Of a DNA stretch of 64,000 nucleotides, positions 25,124 through 33,491 are shown piece by piece (position 1 is the first letter of the stretch; each line of letters starts with the position of its first letter). Below the pieces are notes generated by a model. It made no database searches. It was not told the origin of the DNA and saw only the letters and a program-made list of their open reading frames with translations. Source of the DNA: Candidatus Latescibacterota bacterium (GTDB taxonomy: Bacteria > Latescibacterota > UBA2968 > UBA8231); assembly GCA_022826515.1 (NCBI GenBank), contig JAJDUT010000064.1, forward strand, positions 11,960 to 75,959. The letters run 5' to 3'. Both the position numbers and the translations under genes were made by a program.

Positions 25124-27076
25124 GTGACGAGAGAGTGTTTTTTCCCCAGTCTGTTGGTTGCCCTGCTGGTCTTGCTCAGTGCAGGCTATGGAGAGCGCCT
25201 TACAGCCCTCACTATATACCGAATCGGCGGCGAACACCTGCCTGCTTCCGAGGAGGAGATGCCGCACGAGTTCGTGCAGCTATCTTGGGAAGCGATAGAA
25301 GAAAATCTGCACGGCAAAGCGGAACTGGTGCAGGTGAGTCCCGATTCGGTTTCTCCACTGCGCCTTGATCCCAATCTCAATCTCACGCCGCTGATCGAGG
25401 AGCGCGGTGGCCAGATAGAGAACTTGAGTTTCCGAGGCTGGGAAAATCACGGCGATGAGGATGCCTTGATATTCGACCAGGATCCGAGCACCATCTACCT
25501 AGGGGACGGCCGCTTCGCCTCGTATTCGGCCACCGAAAAAAATTTGCTTTTCGATTTTGGCGGTAGGGTGATCCTCCACAGGGTTCGCTTCTATCCGCGT
25601 GACCAGTTCCTAAGCGACCGATTTGTGCAGAAGTTCAAGATCGGCATCAGCGACGGGGATTCACTCAAAGATGACACGCGAGAATTTAACGTACTCTTCC
25701 GCGTATGCCCCAGTTGTCCCACGCAGAGTGCCGGCGACTTCGACCTGATCCACGATATCCGCGAAAACACCGAAGCCGTCGTCGATCTGCAACTACCACA
25801 GATGCCCTCCCGCAAATTGGTCTTTCAGGCTTTCGAAAACACCCGCAATGTCTGGGAGATCGCCGAGTTCGAGATCTACGGAATCGGCTATGCACCCTTC
25901 GCAAGCTATGTATCCAATATCATCGACTTGGGCGCTCCGGCCACTCTGGGAAGGATATCATGGTCCGGCCGCGTTGACCCAGAGGCCAGAATCGACCTAA
26001 AGTCGCGCAGCGGTGACGATAGCGAACCGAACGCGTACTGGCGCTTCACTGAGCGCGGCAGCGAGCGCACCCGCCTAGATGCCAGCGGCGCAGAACTGAC
26101 CAGACAAGCCTACCAGAAACTATCGTTTAACGAAAAGGCAGGGACTACCCATGACGGTGAAAACTGGAGCTTCTGGTCAGCCCCATACGACTTCAAGGCC
26201 ATGAATAGTTCTCTAGTGAGCTCCAAACCACAGCAATTTATCCAGTTCCAGATCGACTTCACCTCTGCGGTGCAAGCTGGTGCCCGGCTGGATTACCTTC
26301 AGTTTGGGGTATCGGTACCGCCGGTGGCCAGTCAAGTTCTCGCTGAGATCACTCCGGTGGCAGTGCCTGCAGGTGAAGAATCCAATTTTACCTACAAACT
26401 ACGTCCTCAAATTGCACCCAATGATCTGGGTTTTGACAGTATCGAGATCGACGTGCCCGGAGTCCTTAAAGGTGTGGACGCGGTGCGCATCAGCGGCACC
26501 CCAGTGGAATTCGAGATAAGGCACCTAACAGACAACGGACTTGCCGTGCAGATCCCGAGGATCGATTTCGAGCGCACAGGTGAATTGATCGAATTAGATT
26601 TTCGGGCGGAGGTGTTCAAATTCAGTACTATCTTTGCGGGACGGGTCTTCGACAGTACGCGACCACACGAGATGCATCAGGCAGTAGCACCTGGCGATGC
26701 GGACCCGCTAACTGACACCAATACCCTGAAGGTGGACCTGAGCCAGTTGCGACAGGAGACGATCTGGACGCTGCGGCTTTCTCCAGCGGCTTTTACCCCC
26801 AATGGAGACGGGATTAACGATGCGGTGCGGATCGTTTACGACCTGCTAAATCTGACGAGCCCAGCGTCGGTAACGGTGGAACTATACGACCTGTCAGGTA
26901 GGAAGCTGGCAACGATACATAGGAGCGAGAACCCGAGCGGCCGCTTTTCGTTTATCTGGGATGGTCGCAACAGTCAAGGCGAAATCCTGCCCCTAGGCAT
27001 TTACCTTCTTCGCATGGAGGTGGATGCGGACAAAGGCCGTGACTCAGCGCAGCGCGTCATTTCCATCGCCTATTAA
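25124..27076 (+). CDS. Secreted protein with discoidin-like region and FlgD-like C-terminus (copy-2 E protein)
   Basis: I take the GTG at 25124 (about 650 aa) because it starts a compact signal peptide ending LTA and is followed by LTIYRIGG, exactly as in the paralogue at 9293. The open frame extends back to a TTG at 25016 that overlaps the stop of the D gene. That start would add 36 residues and cannot be excluded. Domains follow copy 1: discoidin-like (DQDPSTIYLGDGR, LLFDFGGRVILHRVRFYPRD, WEIAEFEIYGIG), the SNIIDLGAPATLGRISW module with WSFWSAPY, and a FlgD-like end (FTPNGDGINDAV, YDLSGRKLA, WDGRNSQG). A short CPSCPTQ insertion, a CxxC pair, is absent from the copy-1 protein. It is the last gene of the A'-E' run, followed by a strong terminator. 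Confidence 0.83.
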   Translation: MTRECFFPSLLVALLVLLSAGYGERLTALTIYRIGGEHLPASEEEMPHEFVQLSWEAIEENLHGKAELVQVSPDSVSPLRLDPNLNLTPLIEERGGQIENLSFRGWENHGDEDALIFDQDPSTIYLGDGRFASYSATEKNLLFDFGGRVILHRVRFYPRDQFLSDRFVQKFKIGISDGDSLKDDTREFNVLFRVCPSCPTQSAGDFDLIHDIRENTEAVVDLQLPQMPSRKLVFQAFENTRNVWEIAEFEIYGIGYAPFASYVSNIIDLGAPATLGRISWSGRVDPEARIDLKSRSGDDSEPNAYWRFTERGSERTRLDASGAELTRQAYQKLSFNEKAGTTHDGENWSFWSAPYDFKAMNSSLVSSKPQQFIQFQIDFTSAVQAGARLDYLQFGVSVPPVASQVLAEITPVAVPAGEESNFTYKLRPQIAPNDLGFDSIEIDVPGVLKGVDAVRISGTPVEFEIRHLTDNGLAVQIPRIDFERTGELIELDFRAEVFKFSTIFAGRVFDSTRPHEMHQAVAPGDADPLTDTNTLKVDLSQLRQETIWTLRLSPAAFTPNGDGINDAVRIVYDLLNLTSPASVTVELYDLSGRKLATIHRSENPSGRFSFIWDGRNSQGEILPLGIYLLRMEVDADKGRDSAQRVISIAY

Positions 27077-27158
27077 AAAAGGTCGCCTCAAATACGTCGG
27101 TGTTAGAGATGAGCTTATGGTGATGCGGCCTTCATCTCTAGGTTCACGCGCAAATATA

Positions 27159-27194
27159 AAAAAGCTGTGCCCGGATGCCCGAGCACAGCTTTTT
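27159..27194. terminator. Symmetric (bidirectional) intrinsic terminator
   Basis: A perfect 12-bp inverted repeat, AAAAAGCTGTGC (27159-27170) and GCACAGCTTTTT (27183-27194), encloses a 12-nt loop. The A/T runs at each end give a U-tract in both directions. It lies between the convergent E' gene and the CBM9-like gene and can end both transcripts. Confidence 0.88.
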
Positions 27195-27223
27195 AGGGAT
27201 CGTAAAAGATACAGCGAGAAGGT

Positions 27224-28141
27224 TTATTCCATAAAATAGGACTTGATGCTGCCCCAAGTATCGCTCTCGACCGCGGTTGGCAAACGTTCCTCATCAACCG
27301 GGAGCAGCACGAAGTCGGTAAACGAACTAGCATTTCCGAATACATCGTTCTGGCCACCCAATATAAAACGACCGAAGCGTTTGTCGTCCTGAGACGGACT
27401 TATATCGTTGTCGATCACTGCGATCCCAAGGCCGATAATTTCGAGCTCGACGAGGTCGTGTTGGACGCTCTGTTCGGGCCCCTGGAAGTTGAAGTCGTCC
27501 CATGCTACCGTGTACCACTCGGCTTTCAGAGTGGCCTGAGTACCGTGGGAGCCGTCTAGGGTGAACGAATCGGCGCAGCAGGAATAAGGCTCTTCATCGT
27601 GCCAAGTCGACGAGCTCATCCAGAACCAGTTCCAACCTTCCGGCTCGATAGCTGGCCAGCGATAGTGATAGGTCTGCGCATGGGCACCGTCCAGCCGCAT
27701 GAGCTCTTCCTCGGGTAGCCCGCGGTCTAGGGTGAAGTACCAGTCGCCAGAGTGATCGGCATCCACTCCTATCTCGATGCTGTCATCGTTGCCCGAATCG
27801 CCGAAACCGCCCCCATCGCGGTCCCATAAATCGTCAAAGCGGTCGATGACGTAGTAGAGGCGGTCGGTTTCGTCGTGCCAAGAGACAGCAACGCGGAACC
27901 ACATGTCAGACACATCGATCTCCTTGGTGGTGCCCAAGTCGCCGCCGAAATCCTGCTCGTTGATCTCGATCCACAGTTCCTCGGGCAACACCTCCCATTC
28001 GGAGATATCGCCATCGAGGACGGGAAGGTGGGACGTGGGCCACTGCCAAGCACCCAATATCTTATCTTCAGGGACATGGGCAGAAACCACATTGGCCAAG
28101 GCGATCAACCCCACCGCTACAATCGAAAGTCTTTTTATCAT
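27224..28141 (-). CDS. Secreted CBM9/DOMON-like domain protein
   Basis: The product has 305 aa with a signal peptide (MIKRLSIVAVGLIALANVVSA). The mature protein looks like a single carbohydrate-binding-module-9/DOMON-like beta-sandwich: LDGDISEWE, then VSDMWFRVAVSWHDETDRLYYVI, DSIEIGVDADHSGDW, KAEWYTVAWDDF and FGRFILGG. Proteins of this kind bind sugars or haem at the cell surface; the ligand here is unknown. The ATG is preceded by a strong GGAGGG Shine-Dalgarno and a good promoter. The gene stands alone between a terminator and a roughly 200-bp gap. Confidence 0.75.
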   Translation of the reverse strand: MIKRLSIVAVGLIALANVVSAHVPEDKILGAWQWPTSHLPVLDGDISEWEVLPEELWIEINEQDFGGDLGTTKEIDVSDMWFRVAVSWHDETDRLYYVIDRFDDLWDRDGGGFGDSGNDDSIEIGVDADHSGDWYFTLDRGLPEEELMRLDGAHAQTYHYRWPAIEPEGWNWFWMSSSTWHDEEPYSCCADSFTLDGSHGTQATLKAEWYTVAWDDFNFQGPEQSVQHDLVELEIIGLGIAVIDNDISPSQDDKRFGRFILGGQNDVFGNASSFTDFVLLPVDEERLPTAVESDTWGSIKSYFME

Positions 28142-28168
28142 AATTCCCTCCTCAGTTTATGGGAATGC

Positions 28169-28197
28169 AAAATATAAATACCATACAATCAAGTCAA
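28169..28197 (-). promoter_or_regulatory. Sigma-70-like promoter of the CBM9-like gene with AT-rich upstream palindrome
   Basis: On the minus strand TTGACT (28197-28192) and TATTTT (28174-28169) are exactly 17 bp apart, about 28 bp ahead of the ATG at 28141 and its GGAGGG site. Immediately upstream is a perfect 18-bp AT palindrome at 28207-28224 (seven T then seven A at its core). It could act as an UP-element or bend DNA. The rest of the gap to 28347 shows nothing recognisable. Confidence 0.6.
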
Positions 28198-28347
28198 GAT
28201 ATATTTAATTTTTTTAAAAAAATTTAGCGTTAATCAAAATCTGTCGGTTCGAGTAGTTGGCGATCCGAACGTCCCAGCCCGATTCAGCCAGTCCGAATAA
28301 TTGACCCCAATAAAGGTCGTATATATCGCAATTAACTTTTCAGGATC

Positions 28348-30237
28348 TCAGGCGTAAAAAAAAGAGACGGCCAGAGAAGCCCCGCCAATGCCGACGCTTG
28401 CTCCTAGCAAGAGGCCTATGAAGAATGGTCGCGCCTGCCGAAAGAGACTCGCCCCGCCGTAACGCAGAATTGCGGCCTTGAGGAGCCAAACCAGAAAGAT
28501 ACTGAACCAGTCGAAGCGGATATTCTGAGTCATGCCCAAGACTAGTCCCGCAGGGTGCAGAGGCCAACCGGCGATATGATGGTTGGCAAAGGTGAGCAAG
28601 GCGGCTAGCGCAGCTCCCACACCCATAAAGAAGGCCGTCTGGAGTTGCGGAGGGTGGGGATTGTTCATGGTGTTGGCGACCCAACCCCAGTGGAAGTCGG
28701 GCGACATGACAAAGTACCAGATCCAGCCGTGGATGAGGCCGTGTCGGTAGCCCAGCCAGATATAACAGCCCAAGGCCGTCACCAGACTGACGATGAGCGC
28801 GGCCGTCATAAAGAGGAAGAGTTGGCGGCTCGTGATCTTTTGCTTTGCCTCTTCGCAGACCTTAAAAGCATGGGCTAGGGTGGCCATGAAGAAGAGTTGG
28901 AGGTCGGAGGCCCAGACAAAATTTACTCCCATGGCCGTCAGGTCGCGGTCGGAGAGATGTCCAGTGCCCAAGATATTGGTCAGGATGGGCGGCAGTGAAT
29001 AGGGAGCCCGCATGCGACCGAGGCCAGTCTGAGCTACCAACCGCGCCATGCCGAAAAAGACGAGCAGAGCTACCAAGAGGAAGCCTAGGCTCCACAGGAG
29101 GGAAAGCCCAGTGGCATAGAGGAAGCCGGCCATGTACAGCAGGCCGACCAAGCCGACGAGGGCGACACAGCGGGGCGAGAGCAGGTAGGGTTCCTGGACG
29201 CCGCCGCCCACGATCAGGCGCCACTGCTGGCGCAGGTAATCTCGACTGACCCACAGGGAAGAGAGGACTAAGAAAAACAGGGCACCAATCTGCTGGTGGG
29301 TCATAAGCACCGAGCCGGATGGCAGAGGGCCGGCTGGCAATGGACTTGCAATCCCGGCCCATACCAGCAGGCTGTCCTCCAAGTTCATCAGTACATGGCA
29401 GCCCCAAACGCCTAACAACACATTCAGATTTACCAGATACCCAAGCCCTATGATCAGCGGATTGACCTCAATGCGGTAACTGAGGCCCAAACTGCGGGAC
29501 ACTAGTACGTTGGCAATGGGAATTTCAAAACCGTCTAAAACCTGAAAGTCGAAAAGACGGTCGAGCACATCTATGGTGGGTATGGACCAAGCGATCAGGA
29601 AACCGACCCACAGCAGTTTACTTCTGAAGATACTCTCCGCCGGATCGTCCAAACTCTCCACCATGCTGGTCGGCAAAATGGTCATCGGATAAACCAAGCG
29701 CTCTCGGCGGGACCACTGATGATGCATTAAGGTGATAAAGGATACGCTGACCAGATAGAAGGCCAACATGAATGTTCCCCATAGGAACAGAGGCTTGATC
29801 CATAGGCCCCACGGAATAGGCTGATCCGCGGGGATGCCCTGAAATAGGCCCGTGATGGCTTGGAGGTCTCGTGGCACAACCCATTCGGGTATGTGGTCCC
29901 ATATGAGATACTTCCAATTGTTCTCAGGTGTGGCGTAGTAGAACACCCCGGCGAGCAGAGGAATGACATAACCACCAAAACCCATAGTGGGAATGACCGT
30001 GGCGACCATGAGCGCGGCATAAATAAGAGCTAGATGGGCTGCGGAGAGGCGTAGGAGAGGATGCAACAGGCGTAGTGCCAAGCCAACGACGGTAGTCCAG
30101 AAAACGATGAAGATGACACCTATGGTAGTGAAGTGGTCGGCGAATCCCGAATACGTATCCAGTAGTACATAGCTGCGGACACCGACGAAATTCAGGAAGG
30201 CGCACAGGCAAAGAGTGATTACCAGAATCAGCACCAT
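28348..30237 (-). CDS. Polytopic membrane protein, DUF6785/DUF6784-like
   Basis: The product has 629 aa and about fourteen hydrophobic segments from the first residues onward (MVLILVITLCLCAFLNFVGV), so it is an inner-membrane protein. Conserved segments are LLAGVFYYATPENNW, HHQWSRRERLVYPM, YLVNLNVLLGVW, GLGRMRAPYSLPPIL and GWPLHPAGLVLG. The same segments occur in residues about 1445-2090 of the giant protein at 36882-43154 (ISGLYYYATPENNW, HRQWSQHERLAYPM, WWPLHPLGFIVS). The molecular function of the family is not known to me; transport is a reasonable guess. It is the last gene of a tight minus-strand run after the 251-aa and SUMF1-like genes. Confidence 0.8.
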   Translation of the reverse strand: MVLILVITLCLCAFLNFVGVRSYVLLDTYSGFADHFTTIGVIFIVFWTTVVGLALRLLHPLLRLSAAHLALIYAALMVATVIPTMGFGGYVIPLLAGVFYYATPENNWKYLIWDHIPEWVVPRDLQAITGLFQGIPADQPIPWGLWIKPLFLWGTFMLAFYLVSVSFITLMHHQWSRRERLVYPMTILPTSMVESLDDPAESIFRSKLLWVGFLIAWSIPTIDVLDRLFDFQVLDGFEIPIANVLVSRSLGLSYRIEVNPLIIGLGYLVNLNVLLGVWGCHVLMNLEDSLLVWAGIASPLPAGPLPSGSVLMTHQQIGALFFLVLSSLWVSRDYLRQQWRLIVGGGVQEPYLLSPRCVALVGLVGLLYMAGFLYATGLSLLWSLGFLLVALLVFFGMARLVAQTGLGRMRAPYSLPPILTNILGTGHLSDRDLTAMGVNFVWASDLQLFFMATLAHAFKVCEEAKQKITSRQLFLFMTAALIVSLVTALGCYIWLGYRHGLIHGWIWYFVMSPDFHWGWVANTMNNPHPPQLQTAFFMGVGAALAALLTFANHHIAGWPLHPAGLVLGMTQNIRFDWFSIFLVWLLKAAILRYGGASLFRQARPFFIGLLLGASVGIGGASLAVSFFYA

Positions 30238-30260
30238 AGCTGTGATCGGGGCGTCTGCTC

Positions 30261-31016
30261 CTATTTCATGCGCTCATGCCATACGGCCAGATCGCCTTCG
30301 ACAAAATAAAGCCGCGTGATGGCTTGGCCGGTCGCTCCAGGCGCGAGAGGCCCAAAACTCGGAGCGCTATGTATGCAGGAGTATTCCATGTTCTGGAATA
30401 GGAAGAGAGCTGGTTTCGACGCGGTGGCTATAAAGCGGCGACCGTCCACCGACTGGATGGCCATCCACCCCTCTAGGACCACATCTTCGAGCGTTGCCGC
30501 AAAATTGGCTACAAAGGGGATCTTTTTTCCAAGAGGAGCACCCTCGACGCTGTAGAGCTGGATGGTGGGCCGGGGACCAAACTGACGCGGCAGCGCCATC
30601 AGACGTTTCATCTGGCCCTGCTGGCCGACCCAATGGCGCAGGCAGTCGTGGTCCCAAACGGCTTCGGCATTATTTGGGTTAAAACAGTTGAAGGCCAAGG
30701 TGGTCTCCCAGTCCCTAGTGGTTTCGTTGGTCAGGCTCAGATGCGCTTCAACCATCTCCTCTCCCGGGGTAAGAGTGACGGTGTAGGAAAGTTCCCCCGG
30801 ACGCCTACCGACACAATGCAGCACACCTCCATCGCGTTCTTCCCAGTTGATCTCCACTTCGTCGCCAAACCAAGTTGCAGCGGCGGCATCGCCAATCGCT
30901 TCGGGAAAGCAGGCACCAAACGTAGCTTCTGGAAAAGCCGGAACATTGGATAGAGAAAAACTCATCGAGCTTGACCCTCCTGTCCCCGAGAGGGGTTCGA
31001 TCCTGATTGGTGCCAT
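30261..31016 (-). CDS. Uncharacterised 251-aa protein
   Basis: I do not recognise this protein. It has no signal peptide or membrane segment and looks like an all-beta cytoplasmic protein. Conserved-looking stretches are CFPEAIGDAAAATWFGDEVEINW, the acidic NPNNAEAVWDHDCLRHWVG near the middle, and YSCIHSAPSFGPLAPG near the end. The pattern HLSLTNETTRDWETTLAFNCF resembles a galactose-mutarotase-like or Ig-like sandwich strand, but this is only an impression. The start codon lies one base after the stop of the SUMF1-like gene, and the DUF6785 gene follows 23 bp later. The three are therefore almost certainly co-transcribed and may work together. Confidence 0.75.
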   Translation of the reverse strand: MAPIRIEPLSGTGGSSSMSFSLSNVPAFPEATFGACFPEAIGDAAAATWFGDEVEINWEERDGGVLHCVGRRPGELSYTVTLTPGEEMVEAHLSLTNETTRDWETTLAFNCFNPNNAEAVWDHDCLRHWVGQQGQMKRLMALPRQFGPRPTIQLYSVEGAPLGKKIPFVANFAATLEDVVLEGWMAIQSVDGRRFIATASKPALFLFQNMEYSCIHSAPSFGPLAPGATGQAITRLYFVEGDLAVWHERMK

Positions 31017-31017
31017 C

Positions 31018-31686
31018 TTAGCTAGCCTCCTTTGCGCAGCGAAAACCGTAGAACATGGAGCGATTATTGGTGAAGCCGCTCATATTCCGCGCCGCCGGTC
31101 GCAGATTGACGACCGATTTAGTCAGGTAACATCCCCCCTTGATAAAAGCCGCACCCGGTCCCGGTGCGTCGGCGCACCATTCGGCCACATTACCGACCAT
31201 ATCCATGACCCCGTACGGGCTAGCACCTTCAGGATAGGAGCCGACGGCAGCCGGGCCTTCCCGACTGGAGCGTCCCCAGCAGCATGCCTCTGGATCGAAC
31301 TGGTTGCCCCAAGGAAAACTGAGGCCATTCATGCCGCGCGCCGCCTTTTCCCACTCGGCCTCCGTGGGCAGGCGCTTGCCCGCCCATTTTGCGTACGCCC
31401 ACGCATCGTCCTGATTTACCCCAGTAACTGGATGGTTGCGCTTTTCGGTCGGGAGCGTCCCATCCGGCCAGAAATCCGGTGGAGGATGGCCCGTCGCGTC
31501 CGCGAATTCGGCGTATTGAGCGTTGGTCACGGGGAACTCGTCAATGTAGAAAGCATCTACATACACTGACCGCTGAGGGATCTCACCGATGAACCAGCTA
31601 ATGTGGTAGCCGTACGCGGCTGCTAATCGAGTGGCTTCCCGTTCTGAGGTTCCCATCGGGAATGCACCGGCTGGAATCAATATCAT
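31018..31686 (-). CDS. SUMF1/FGE-fold protein lacking the formylglycine-forming cysteines
   Basis: The 222-aa product is a complete FGE-sulfatase (SUMF1) fold: MILIPAGAFPMGTSEREA, YIDEFPVTNAQYAEFADATG, PVTGVNQDDAWAYAKWAGKRLPTEAEWEKAARG, YGVMDMVGNVAEWCAD and FYGFRCA. In true formylglycine-generating enzymes a CxxxxC pair precedes the conserved R-x-A-A-R segment. Here the segment reads GGCYLTKSVVNLRPAAR, with a single Cys in the wrong position. The protein is therefore unlikely to convert sulfatase cysteine to formylglycine by the known mechanism. Other SUMF1 relatives have binding or non-sulfatase roles. No signal peptide is seen. It leads the run with the 251-aa and DUF6785 genes. Confidence 0.85.
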   Translation of the reverse strand: MILIPAGAFPMGTSEREATRLAAAYGYHISWFIGEIPQRSVYVDAFYIDEFPVTNAQYAEFADATGHPPPDFWPDGTLPTEKRNHPVTGVNQDDAWAYAKWAGKRLPTEAEWEKAARGMNGLSFPWGNQFDPEACCWGRSSREGPAAVGSYPEGASPYGVMDMVGNVAEWCADAPGPGAAFIKGGCYLTKSVVNLRPAARNMSGFTNNRSMFYGFRCAKEAS

Positions 31687-31853
31687 TTCTTTTTTCTTTT
31701 GACAAATATACGGCGCAGAGGTGGCCTATAATGACAGCAATTGAATGTTCTTGCGCCATTGTTTTCGGCGCGGGTATAGTCCCAAGCTCAGCTTTTGTTG
31801 ATCGGTATCGTTGAGACCCAGAGTCTATACGTTCCCGCCATCAATCCCAGCGT

Positions 31854-33491
31854 CTATTGACGCGGCTCGACGACAGTCAGGACCTGATCGACGGCAATGT
31901 CGCTCAGCACCTGAACCGCCCCGCTAGGCCAGCGCACTTCGAGCCGATCGACGCGCTCGGCCTTACCCAAGCCAAAGTGCAGCCGCAGATCGTTGTGCGA
32001 CAAATAGCTCCCCCCGCTTTGCACCTCGGCGTGTTGGGTCTGCCCGCCGACACTAATGATCACTCGCGCCCCAATCCCGTCGCGGTTGCTCTTCGTGCCC
32101 ACCGTGCGCACCAACAGGTAGTGATTGTCGTGGTCGCCGTCGTTGCGCAACAGGGTGGGTGGGTCGTTGAGATTGAGGACGAATAAGTCGATGTCGCCAT
32201 CGCCGTCATAGTCGGCGAAACTGGTCCCACGGCTGACGCGGCGCAAGGTAAAGCCCGGACCCGCTGCGGCTGACACCTCCACCAGTCGTCCATCCCTATT
32301 CTCAAACAGCGAGTTGATTTGTTCGTAGCTGGAGTTGACCCTCGGCAAGTCGGCCTGCGGGTAGGTGTGGCCGTTAGCCACGAAAAGATCGCGGTCGCCG
32401 TCGTTGTCGTAGTCGAAAAAGCCCGTACCCCACGAGACCAATTCAGCCGGTGCCGCCCCGATCCCCGCAGCAAAAGACACATCCGCAAAAAAGCCGCCAC
32501 CCTCGTTCTTATACAGCGCGTTGTACTCGTCGGCAAAATTGGTGACAAAGAGGTCGAATAGGCCGTCATTGTCGTAATCGCCCCACGCGGCCCCCATACA
32601 CCCCTGCGTCACGCCTTCCCCGCTGTACGCCACCCCGGCCATGAGCGCTTCCTCGGCGAAGCGACCATCCCGGCGATTGCGAAAAAGCAGGTTGGGCGTG
32701 GAATCGTTGGCCACGAACAGGTCGGGCCACCCGTCGGCGTCGTAGTCGCCGAACAGGGCACTCATGCCGTAGAACTTTTCGCCTTCCAGCCCGGCCTGTT
32801 GCGTCCACTCGGAGAACGTCCCGTCGCCGTTGTTGCGGTAAAACACATCCGCCGCCGGCAGCAAGCCCACCGGCCCGCAGTACACCTTCACGTTCTTCCA
32901 CAGGCAGGGTATTGGGGATTCGTAGTCGAGGGAGAAATCCACGTAGTTGGCCACGTACAAATCCACGTCGCCATCGCGGTCGTAATCCCCAAAGCTCGCA
33001 CCGGTGCCCCACCCCGTATCGCCCACGCCAGTGGCGACTGTCACATCGGCAAAGCGATCCGCACCGAGATTGCGATACAGCGTATTGCGGCCAAAGTTGG
33101 TAATGTAAAGATCGGTGTGCCCGTCGTTGTCGTAATCGGCCGCGGCGCATCCCATCGACCAACTCGTATCCCCCACGCCAGCGGCAACCTCGGCAAAGCG
33201 ACTACCGTCGTTGCGGTAAAGCTGATTGGCCGGATGCTCGCCCGCGGCAAAGCCCGCAAAGGAAGAGCCGTTGGCCACGTACAAATCCACGTCGCCATCG
33301 CGGTCGTAATCGAAAAAAGCGGCACCGCCCATCATCCCCTCGACTATGTAGCTTTGGTCCGTGCCCGAGACATTGCGCTGCGTCAGGCCAGCGGCCGCCG
33401 CCCGATCGACAAATTGCACAGCGAGCGGCTCGCTCCACCCACTAGCGGCTCCGACGAGGCACCCGACCGCGCACCATATCAACGCGCCCAC
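31854..33491 (-). CDS. CRTAC1-type FG-GAP repeat protein with ASPIC/UnbV domain
   Basis: The GTG start at 33491 overlaps the TAG of the upstream paralogue (TAGTG), giving 545 aa. A signal peptide ends near SGWS. At least six FG-GAP/VCBS-like repeats carry calcium-type loops (FFDYDRDGDVDLYVAN, AADYDNDGHTDLYITN, FGDYDADGWPDLFVAN, WGDYDNDGLFDLFVTN, FADYDGDGDIDLFVLN), predicting a beta-propeller. The C-terminal about 80 residues form an ASPIC/UnbV domain (NRDGIGARVIISVGG, SGGSYLSHNDLRLHFGLG, VRWPSGAVQVL). Such proteins are extracellular. Role and ligand are unknown. Its last 29 codons are duplicated as a fragment at 11191-11280. Confidence 0.9.
   Translation of the reverse strand: MGALIWCAVGCLVGAASGWSEPLAVQFVDRAAAAGLTQRNVSGTDQSYIVEGMMGGAAFFDYDRDGDVDLYVANGSSFAGFAAGEHPANQLYRNDGSRFAEVAAGVGDTSWSMGCAAADYDNDGHTDLYITNFGRNTLYRNLGADRFADVTVATGVGDTGWGTGASFGDYDRDGDVDLYVANYVDFSLDYESPIPCLWKNVKVYCGPVGLLPAADVFYRNNGDGTFSEWTQQAGLEGEKFYGMSALFGDYDADGWPDLFVANDSTPNLLFRNRRDGRFAEEALMAGVAYSGEGVTQGCMGAAWGDYDNDGLFDLFVTNFADEYNALYKNEGGGFFADVSFAAGIGAAPAELVSWGTGFFDYDNDGDRDLFVANGHTYPQADLPRVNSSYEQINSLFENRDGRLVEVSAAAGPGFTLRRVSRGTSFADYDGDGDIDLFVLNLNDPPTLLRNDGDHDNHYLLVRTVGTKSNRDGIGARVIISVGGQTQHAEVQSGGSYLSHNDLRLHFGLGKAERVDRLEVRWPSGAVQVLSDIAVDQVLTVVEPRQ

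Noticed and set aside
31699..31732. TTGACA and TATAAT on the plus strand
   Set aside because: The spacing is 22 bp and no plus-strand gene follows; the flanking genes are all on the minus strand.
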